NCBI GenBank assembly: GCA_018004935.1
Contig: JAGNBF010000078.1
Coordinates: 1 to 34,877 of the forward strand
Origin: Chloroflexota bacterium
GTDB lineage: Bacteria > Chloroflexota > Anaerolineae > Promineifilales > Promineifilaceae
Direction of reading: 5' to 3'
DNA: 34,877 bases
This document shows positions 29,085 to 34,877 of this stretch, in pieces. The notes below the pieces were generated by a model. The model had not been told where the DNA came from. It made no database searches and saw only the letters and a list, made by a program, of their open reading frames with translations. The stretch's first letter is position 1. The number at the start of each line of letters is the position of its first letter. The translations under genes were made by a program, and so were the position numbers.

Positions 29085-30188
29085 ATGTTTGCCGAACAGC
29101 AATTACAAGAATTGGTGGATTTCTCAGCCAATGGGGATCATGTCCTCACTGTTTATGTGGATACGGACCTGCGTCACAACACACTGGAAACCATTAAGCG
29201 ACAGATAAAAAGTCTGTTGCGTGATGTGCGCAATGATCTACCGCAAGATGTGGAGCAGATAGAAACCTTTTTTGACCTGAATTATGGCTGGAAACAGCCG
29301 GGGGTGGCACTCTTTTGTTGCGCGACAAGGGGATTTTTCCGCTCGTATCCGGTGGCTGTCGCTTTCCGCAGTCGGGTGCGTGTGGGCACGAAGCCGTATG
29401 TAAAACCGCTGGCTCACTTCCTGGAGCATTATGCTCATTATGGCGTGATTTTGGTGGATAGGGTGGGAGCGCGGTTTTTTGATTTTCACCTGGGTGAATT
29501 GCAGGGTATTGGAGGGCATGAGGGGGATGATGTGCGCGGGGTGAAACGCGGCCGCGGTTCATCGGCCACCGGTATGCGTGGGGGGCAAGGTGGGGGCCGC
29601 CAGGAAGAGGAAACTATCTTACGGAATTTGCGTGAAGCGGCCGCGGCCGCGGACTCCTTCTTCCGCCAAACCAAAGCCCGACGCCTTTTCTTAGGGGGCA
29701 CCCAGGAAAATGTGGCGCAATTCCGCGAATACCTTTCCAAACAGTTACAAAGTTTCGTAGCCGGGACCTTCGTCATTGAGGTAGACGCTGGCGAAGCGGA
29801 AGTAGGGGATCGTGCTCTTGAACTCCTGCGTGAAGCCAACGTCGAACGAGAGCAACAACTGGTACAAACTATGATCACAACGGCGGCTAAAATGGGCAAC
29901 GCCGTTGTCGGCTTAGAAGATACCCTCCATGCTGTATCTGATGGCCGGGTGCAATATCTGGTCGTGGGTGATGGGTATCGTCAGTCCGGTTACAAACATG
30001 ATGGCACCCAATTCGTTACTTCTAACCTGGCAACCAGCCCTTACGCTGAGAATGAACTACAGACGGTAGATGATGTGGTAGATGCCGCTGTTATTTACAC
30101 CATGGCTACAGGCGGCCGCGTTGAAGTCATCAGTGATAATCCGGCTTTGGATAAGGTTGGGCGTATTGGTGCAATTTTGCGTTACTAA
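29085..30188 (+). CDS. Bacterial eRF1/Pelota-like protein (baeRF) with GGQ motif
   Basis: 367 aa from ATG 29085, which has a perfect AAGGAGG site; a longer frame from 29058 does not. Three regions: an N-terminal domain (1-140); a middle segment RGRGSSATGMRGGQGGGRQEEE (155-176) leading into an EIL-type helix and TKARRLFLGGTQENV; and a C-terminal L7Ae-like domain (GNAVVGLEDTLHAVSDGRVQYLVVGDGY, 271-298). This is the layout of archaeo-eukaryotic release factors; GGQ (166-168) is their peptidyl-tRNA hydrolysis motif. A role in ribosome rescue or release is plausible; no NIKS/codon-recognition motif was recognised. Four octamers. Confidence 0.82.
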   Translation: MFAEQQLQELVDFSANGDHVLTVYVDTDLRHNTLETIKRQIKSLLRDVRNDLPQDVEQIETFFDLNYGWKQPGVALFCCATRGFFRSYPVAVAFRSRVRVGTKPYVKPLAHFLEHYAHYGVILVDRVGARFFDFHLGELQGIGGHEGDDVRGVKRGRGSSATGMRGGQGGGRQEEETILRNLREAAAAADSFFRQTKARRLFLGGTQENVAQFREYLSKQLQSFVAGTFVIEVDAGEAEVGDRALELLREANVEREQQLVQTMITTAAKMGNAVVGLEDTLHAVSDGRVQYLVVGDGYRQSGYKHDGTQFVTSNLATSPYAENELQTVDDVVDAAVIYTMATGGRVEVISDNPALDKVGRIGAILRY

Positions 30189-30214
30189 GGGCCTGTAAAA
30201 GATTAAGTTCCGTC

Positions 30215-30343
30215 AAGACCTGACAGGTTGCCGAAAACCTGTCAGGTCTAAACTGGGAAGTTATATTTTTACGACCCTAAGTACTCGTTCGTTTTTAACT
30301 TAGCGATTTGCTGTGGCCGGTCTCCTGACCGAGCCACCTATCT
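30215..30343. repeat. Family R2 repeat
   Basis: Hairpin GACCTGACAGGTT/AACCTGTCAGGTC, spacer, then TTTGCTGTGGCCGGTCTCCT, as at 8219 and 17062. A hairpin GCCGTTTTTC/GAAAAACGGC follows at about 30364-30400. Confidence 0.8.
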
Positions 30344-30424
30344 TACTTCCGAACGATTACTAAGGCCGTTTTTCGTGGGCGCACCCCCATGAAAAACGGC
30401 TTAAATTGTTTCTGTGGGAATTTT

Positions 30425-30612
30425 TAGAGGGTTACGTTCCTTTGGGGGCGTAGGCCAGTACCCTGGTAGCCTGAACTTGTTTACGGATCTACCTGCTACA
30501 CCCGGGAGACAAGTAAATGGGAGATATTCGGAAAACTGGGGCGGTTAGGCGAAAAAGACCATTGTGCGTTAAAGTAGAGAGTCAGTACCCGGAGGGTGCT
30601 GGCTCTTTTTTA
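30425..30612 (+). ncRNA. Candidate structured non-coding RNA ending in a terminator
   Basis: Within a 780-base gap lie successive potential stems: TACGTTCC/GGGGGCGTA (about 30436-30456) and GG-CCAG-CTGG-CC (about 30461-30479). A GAGTCAGTACCC/GGGTGCTGGCTC stem (30579-30605) follows, directly before TTTTTT (30606-30611), a strong Rho-independent terminator with no ORF upstream. I could not match it to 6S, SRP, tmRNA, RNase P or a riboswitch consensus. The 5' end is unknown. Confidence 0.4.
30578..30612 (+). terminator. Intrinsic terminator without an upstream gene
   Basis: Twelve-bp stem with two G-U pairs, 3-base GGA loop, and TTTTTT tail. The nearest gene end is about 390 bases upstream, which is why a non-coding transcript is suspected. 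Confidence 0.75.
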
Positions 30613-30735
30613 TTTCTTCAGATGTAACATCTCAATAAAGTGCGGAACCTTCGGAAGGTTTGAACCACGAGCATAATCGTTCAGTTCGGAGACGATTTTA
30701 GGCCGTTTGGGATTACTTCAGCGGATTTAGAACTG

Positions 30736-30863
30736 GAGTTTAGAGCGAGAGGAGAGAGCGAGAGCGAGAGGATAGAGCGAGAGCGAGAGGAGAGAGCGAG
30801 AGGAGAGAGCGAGAGGGAATTACTCTGGAAAACCCTCTCGCTCTCGCTCTGAACTCTAAACTC
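30736..30863 (+). repeat. Family R5 element with GAGCGAGAG tandem units
   Basis: Ends GAGTTTAGAG (30736-30745) and CTCTAAACTC (30854-30863). The left part is a long purine-only tandem of GAGCGAGAG/GAGA units and the right part the short pyrimidine complement (CCCTCTCGCTCTCGCTCTGA), so it can form a hairpin. Same element reversed at 16978. Small palindromes AACCTTCGGAAGGTT (30646) and AACCTTCCGAAGGTT (30926) bracket it. Confidence 0.8.
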
Positions 30864-30968
30864 AAATTCTTAATCCGTTGATGTAACCTAACTAACGCTT
30901 ACCCACGAGCCAGGCTATAGACGAAACCTTCCGAAGGTTTGCCCCGGAATATTGAGAAGATACGGTTT

Positions 30969-32441
30969 ATGAAAATGGGACCATTATCTAAACTTCATCC
31001 CCTTGTTTGGTTCATCTTGTTGGCATTGGTGTTACGACTGGTGGCGCTTGGCCGGGAAAGCCTGTGGTATGATGAGGCTCTGAGTTACCACGCGGCCGCG
31101 TTGCCTGTGTCTGCTTTATTCGACAACACCGCCGAGAGTTCCCATCCCCCACTTTATTATGCCTTGTTACATATTTGGCGCGGCGTGGTGCCGCGTACAG
31201 ACGGGGCGTTGCGCCTGTTGGGTGCTTTGCTCAATGTGGCGCTGGTACCGGCGCTATATGCCCTGGCGCGGCAATGGAATCGTTCCCACCGGGAAGCGCT
31301 GGCGGCCGCGTTTATGGTGGTGGTATCACCATTTCAGATTTTATACAGCCATGAACTGCGTATGTATACCCTGTTGATGCTGTTGGTGACACTGACTGTA
31401 TGGGCGTATGGTCGGGCGCGGCCGCAAACGGGTTATGGTTGGTGGGTACTGTTTTGTTTGCTGGGTGCGGCCGCGATGTATACCCACCTGTTTGCGGCGA
31501 TGACCTTTCTGGCCATAGGGTTGTATGCCTTGGTGCACCAACAGGCGCGGGCGGCTTTGTGGCGCACCATAGGGGCGGGTTTTGGCATTATTTTGTTGTA
31601 TATTCCCTGGCTTCTGGTACTGTTTCGTGGACAAACACAAGCCGTAGGGGGTTTGCGGCCGCTATTACAGAGTTTCACTTATAATCCTATTCTGCCCCTC
31701 ACGGCCCCCACTTTTTTGCTTTTTGGCCTTTCTCGTACGCTCATTTACAGCGGCCTGGCGCTGTTTTTAACCCTCGCCTTGTTGGTCGTCTTATTATTAG
31801 AGGGACGTAAAGCGTGGCGTCAAGGATCTGGTTCAGGGTTATTGCTCCCGGCATTAATTGTGTTTCTGACAATGGGTATTCCGCTTGCCGTTTACCTGGT
31901 TCGCCCTTTCTTTTTACCAGAACGCACCCTGGCCGCGGCCGCACCCTTTCTGCTCCTACTCCTGGCCTGGGGGCTGAGCCGTTGGGGTAGCCCTTTGCCT
32001 TATTTGGTGGGGGGTGCGGCCGCGTTAATGGTCGTAGGTACACTCATCTACCTGCTTGGTCCGGCCCAAAAACCCCCATACCGTGAAGTCATGACCTATG
32101 TAACTGCCCACAGCCAACCGGATGATGTGATCCTTCACACGAGTGATGGCTCTTATTTGCCCGCCTTGTATTATACAGAATGGCCGGATCATGGTTTGTT
32201 GGCTGGTGATCCTGATCCCCGTAAGGCGGCGGCGGTGTATGAAGCATTTGGTGGCAAAGTATGGCCCCGAGAAGCCATAACAGCCGGTGAACGGCTGTGG
32301 CTCATTGTGGCTCTGGAGCATAGTGAAGAATGGCAAATAACCCAGGCTGATTATTTTGCGCAGAACTACCCGTTGTTGGAGCGGCAAAACATCGGCGGTA
32401 TTGAGATTTATCTCTATGATTTGCCTTTTCGTATGCCCTGA
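30969..32441 (+). CDS. Polytopic glycosyltransferase, GT39/ArnT-like (PMT superfamily)
   Basis: 490 aa from ATG 30969. About 10-12 membrane segments. The first external loop has SLWYDEALSYHAA (Asp35-Glu36, the acidic pair used by PMT/ArnT enzymes with polyprenyl-phosphate sugars), then SSHPPLYYALLHIW and SPFQILYSHELRMYTLL. A hydrophilic C-terminal domain of about 110 residues ends the protein. Likely transfers a sugar from a lipid carrier on the outer face of the membrane; acceptor unknown. Seven GCGGCCGC octamers, the densest gene in the window, mostly encoding Ala runs in membrane helices. Confidence 0.85.
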   Translation: MKMGPLSKLHPLVWFILLALVLRLVALGRESLWYDEALSYHAAALPVSALFDNTAESSHPPLYYALLHIWRGVVPRTDGALRLLGALLNVALVPALYALARQWNRSHREALAAAFMVVVSPFQILYSHELRMYTLLMLLVTLTVWAYGRARPQTGYGWWVLFCLLGAAAMYTHLFAAMTFLAIGLYALVHQQARAALWRTIGAGFGIILLYIPWLLVLFRGQTQAVGGLRPLLQSFTYNPILPLTAPTFLLFGLSRTLIYSGLALFLTLALLVVLLLEGRKAWRQGSGSGLLLPALIVFLTMGIPLAVYLVRPFFLPERTLAAAAPFLLLLLAWGLSRWGSPLPYLVGGAAALMVVGTLIYLLGPAQKPPYREVMTYVTAHSQPDDVILHTSDGSYLPALYYTEWPDHGLLAGDPDPRKAAAVYEAFGGKVWPREAITAGERLWLIVALEHSEEWQITQADYFAQNYPLLERQNIGGIEIYLYDLPFRMP

Positions 32442-32521
32442 TTAAGGGGTAATTACCAAGATGCCTGTATCATCACCCATGGTCAACACAAAAAACGCTT
32501 CTGCAAAATTAGAAAAGACCC

Positions 32522-34600
32522 ATGCAAACGACATCCAAACAATCCCCAATCTGGCAATGGCTTGCTGTGGCGCTGTTTTTATTCTGGCTATTTTTTAGCC
32601 TGGGCAGTTACTATCTGGTACGCAAACCCATCAGCCTGCCCCAACTACTGGCACTGGCCCAAGACCCCTTCATCTGGCAGAAAGTGGGCGTGAACGCGGC
32701 CGCAATCGGACGCACCTTCCTGGACCTGCTGGTGGGGAGTTGGTTGGTGCTGGTAGCGGGGGGATGCGGCCGCTGGCTCTTACGCCGTTTCCCCTTGCTC
32801 ACCCTCTCACCCCTGGCCGAAGCTGTTCTTAGTGTGGGGTTGGGATGGGGTATTCTAGGCCTCGTCACGTTGGGACTGGGCAGTTTACATCTCTACCAAC
32901 CCCTCAGTTTTACCATTATCACCCTGCTCCTTTCGCTCCTGGCCTTGCCTCAACTTATCGCCTTTGCCCGCCACCTACGGCAGAAAGTCTCACCAGACTC
33001 TCCTCCTGGTTCTCGTCTCATCTTTTTCTACCTTATGGCCGTGATATTCCTGGCGCTAACCGTGGCCCTGCTACCCCCAGTTAGTTGGGATGGCCTTTTT
33101 TATCACCTCAAGGGACCAAAACTATATCTGGCCGCTGGGGGGATAGTGGGGGGGATAGATATTCCGCACTTGAGTTTTCCTGGCCTCTTAGAGATGAATT
33201 TTCTGCTGGCGATGGCTTTGCGTGGAGATACGGTCGCCCATCTGGTTCATTTCAGTTTTGTGCCTCTGCTGATGGGGATTGTGACGGTTTTGGCTCAGGA
33301 TTGGCTGAAACTGGCCAGCGGCAAAGTGGCCGTTTTATTGCTTTTTACCATGCCGATGGTTCTAACATTGGCTACCTGGGCTTACAATGACCTGGCCCTG
33401 GCATTTTACACCGCGGCCGCGCTGTACTTGTTTGGTCATTGGTTATTGCTCATGAACAGAGCGTCTCTCCAGCCCCTTGTTTTGGCTGGGGTGATGGCTG
33501 GCCTGGCAATGGGGATGAAGTACACCAGTCTGATTGTGCCCCTCATGTTAATGCTGTTTATTTGGTGGCCTTATCGTTTCCATTGGCGTGATGCCTGGCG
33601 AACAATACTGGCTTTTGCTTTACCCGCGTGCCTGGTCGTAGCCCCCTGGTTATTGAAAAACTGGTTCTTAACGGGAAACCCGGTATACCCGTTTATCTTT
33701 GGCGGAGAATTTTGGAATGAATACCGTGCGGCCGCGTATGCGGAAGTAGGCACCGGCATTGGCTTTAACCTCATCACCCTACTACGCCTGCCCTATGACC
33801 TCACGCGGGGCCTGCAAGATGCCAGCCAGGATGGGTTAACTGGCCCCCTGTTTCTCGCCAGCCTGCCCGCCTTACTCGTTTACAGCCTGTCACCCTTGCG
33901 CCATAAAGCCCCCCCTGGGTTTGGCTATCTGCTTCTCATGGCTTTAGGCCATTACCTGTTTTGGGTGGCAGGCGTCATCTCGTCAGGGGCTTTATACCAA
34001 AGCCGTCTGCTGTTGCCCGCCTTTGTTCTGTTGTGTCCGGCTATTGCCTGGATATGGGAAGAATTACGCCACTATGATCACCCACAGTTTTCCCTACGCC
34101 GCTTTCTTAACATCGCCCTAGGGTTGGTGCTATTTCTTGCCCTATTAGAGCGATTTCTTCTCTGGTTGCCGGAAACCCCGTGGACTTATCTGCTAAATGA
34201 TGAGACGCGGGTTGCCAATTTACAACATCGCCTCGGTTCACATTATGCGGCAATGGCGTATCTAAACGATCATTTGCCCCCAGAGGCAGTGGTTGTTTTT
34301 TTGTGGGAACCACGTAGTTATTATTGTGATCGGGATTGCCGTCCAGATAGTATCTTGGACCGGATGGGGGATCTGGCCTATCAGTATGGTGACGCGCCAG
34401 ACATCGCGGCCGCGTGGCGGGCGCAAGGTGTCAGCCATATTTTACTCTGGCGCACAGCCCTTGAGTTCATCCTGGACCAGCAGGCGGGTGAAGGTCTCTA
34501 TGCCGTCAATCGTCCCCTGGTTACAGAATTACAGCAAAACCATCTGCACCTTATTGCCGAGATTGCCGGTTATGAACTTTATGAGCTTCCCCCGCAGTAA
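32522..34600 (+). CDS. Polytopic membrane protein, probable glycosyltransferase
   Basis: 692 aa, about 13 hydrophobic segments. The loop PPVSWDGLFYHLKGPKLYL (Asp190) and the later WAYNDLALAFYTAAALYLF, GLAMGMKYTS and LVVAPWLLKNWFLTGNPVYPF are typical of large GT39/GT-C-like membrane proteins found in gliding or polysaccharide-rich bacteria. The C-terminal domain (from about 560) is soluble and contains VVFLWEPRSYYCDRDCRPDS. It follows the other glycosyltransferase by 80 bases on the same strand, so both may act on one surface glycan. Donor and acceptor unknown. Five octamers. Confidence 0.75.
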   Translation: MQTTSKQSPIWQWLAVALFLFWLFFSLGSYYLVRKPISLPQLLALAQDPFIWQKVGVNAAAIGRTFLDLLVGSWLVLVAGGCGRWLLRRFPLLTLSPLAEAVLSVGLGWGILGLVTLGLGSLHLYQPLSFTIITLLLSLLALPQLIAFARHLRQKVSPDSPPGSRLIFFYLMAVIFLALTVALLPPVSWDGLFYHLKGPKLYLAAGGIVGGIDIPHLSFPGLLEMNFLLAMALRGDTVAHLVHFSFVPLLMGIVTVLAQDWLKLASGKVAVLLLFTMPMVLTLATWAYNDLALAFYTAAALYLFGHWLLLMNRASLQPLVLAGVMAGLAMGMKYTSLIVPLMLMLFIWWPYRFHWRDAWRTILAFALPACLVVAPWLLKNWFLTGNPVYPFIFGGEFWNEYRAAAYAEVGTGIGFNLITLLRLPYDLTRGLQDASQDGLTGPLFLASLPALLVYSLSPLRHKAPPGFGYLLLMALGHYLFWVAGVISSGALYQSRLLLPAFVLLCPAIAWIWEELRHYDHPQFSLRRFLNIALGLVLFLALLERFLLWLPETPWTYLLNDETRVANLQHRLGSHYAAMAYLNDHLPPEAVVVFLWEPRSYYCDRDCRPDSILDRMGDLAYQYGDAPDIAAAWRAQGVSHILLWRTALEFILDQQAGEGLYAVNRPLVTELQQNHLHLIAEIAGYELYELPPQ

Positions 34601-34608
34601 GCGCTTTT

Positions 34609-34877
34609 TGTAGGAGTTCCCCATGAGTGGGGCGCTCATCAGGGGGAATGAAAACAGCGAGTAGGCGAGTGGCGAGTTGGATGAAAATAACGCCACAATT
34701 TTCATCCCCATCCGTGTTTCTTCCTATCCGTATTCCCATGATCCGTGGCTATTTTCGTAGGAGTTCCCTATGAGCCTACGGCGCACCAAGAGGAATGAAA
34801 ATCTGTAGGACGATTTTTTAAATCGTCCACTGGGCGATTTACAAAATCGCCCTACATTTTCGTAGGAGATGAATGAA
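34609..34877. repeat. Direct repeats and hairpins at the right end
   Basis: A block TGTAGGAGTTCCCCATGAG ... GGGGAATGAAAA (34609-34654) recurs at 34756-34801 as CGTAGGAGTTCCCTATGAG ... AGGAATGAAAA, and starts a third time at 34861. Between them are GCGAGTAGGCGAGTGGCGAG units (34660s) and two hairpins GGACGATTT/AAATCGTCC and GGGCGATTT/AAATCGCCC (34808-34852), the first shared with 26018. No gene is visible. Confidence 0.7.

Larger units (their letters stand above)
416..34413. repeat. Highly iterated palindrome GCGGCCGC (about 54 copies)
   Basis: Hand-counted copies start at 416, 2481, 3459, 3760, 3972, 5187, 5283, 5303, 7441, 7882, 8655, 8969, 8996, 10585, 10783, 11799, 12309, 14272, 15333, 15647, 16368, 16719, 17748, 17754, 18455, 18807, 19541, 20505, 20632, 20891, 21333, 21449, 25174, 25786, 26958, 27309, 27717, 29017, 29548, 29637, 29643, 30112, 31092, 31302, 31418, 31467, 31655, 31935, 32016, 32696, 32766, 33413, 33728 and 34406. 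About 47 lie in genes, in all three frames (Ala-Ala-Ala, Gly-Arg, Arg-Pro). Many are extended to CGCGGCCGCG. Confidence 0.95.

Noticed and set aside
416-34413. GCGGCCGC copies as NotI cloning-linker or assembly contamination
   Set aside because: Most copies lie inside intact conserved genes, in frame with family motifs (for example the zinc motif of QueC), with different flanks each time. Linker contamination would break genes and have constant flanks.

Overview
The window (about 35 kb, roughly 53% GC by eye) reads as chromosomal DNA from an uncultured, probably filamentous member of the Chloroflexota (Anaerolineae or a neighbouring class). This placement is inference. It rests on proline/threonine-rich lipoprotein linkers, a fused double phosphofructokinase, a bacterial eRF1-like protein, a short VUT-type transporter beside queuosine genes, and two PMT-like glycosyltransferases. 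No rRNA or clade-specific marker is present to settle it. About 28 protein genes and one tRNA can be supported.

Layout. 1-766: 3' part of priA. 836-2467: an overlapping antitoxin / PemK-like toxin / PQQ propeller unit. 2588-3444: an overlapping coiled-coil / HNH nuclease pair. Three copies of the same C-terminal remnant of a DUF5131 (phage Gp37/Gp68) gene lie after these units and again at 5141-5266, so the left 5 kb looks like an accessory island built by repeated insertion. 3572-9132 (minus strand) holds a lipoprotein hydrolase, a large secreted HEXXH protease and a lipoprotein sharing a domain with it. 10009-10880: tRNA-Arg and a gamma-glutamylcyclotransferase-like protein. 11394-13634: fused phosphofructokinase. 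13896-16868: a response regulator and its membrane histidine kinase. 17730-19448: a small membrane protein and a D-threonine aldolase-type PLP enzyme. 19916-21703: queF, queC and a VUT transporter, a queuosine-precursor module behind a structured leader. 21749-25896: two MarR-controlled groups (SRPBCC/EVE/MarR and DUF2231/SDR/cupin with a divergent MarR). 26534-30188: DnaJ-like protein, HtrA-like lipoprotein protease and an eRF1-like protein with a GGQ motif. 30969-34600: two polytopic glycosyltransferases.

The strongest unusual signal is at DNA level. The 8-bp palindrome GCGGCCGC occurs about 54 times (one per 650 bp), where about one is expected by chance. It occurs in all reading frames of nearly all genes, in a terminator stem and at the centre of a perfect 40-bp palindrome. 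This resembles the HIP1 palindrome of cyanobacteria but with a different core. Intergenic DNA is also packed with at least five families of small non-coding repeats: a 111-bp element with terminal inverted repeats; a GTAAGCGTTCAG-bounded element with target duplications in 158-bp and 53-bp versions; a CCTGACAGG hairpin element; a composite of variable palindrome plus conserved G/C-rich module; and short tandem repeats in head-to-head arms. No transposase gene is present, so any mobility would have to be supplied in trans.
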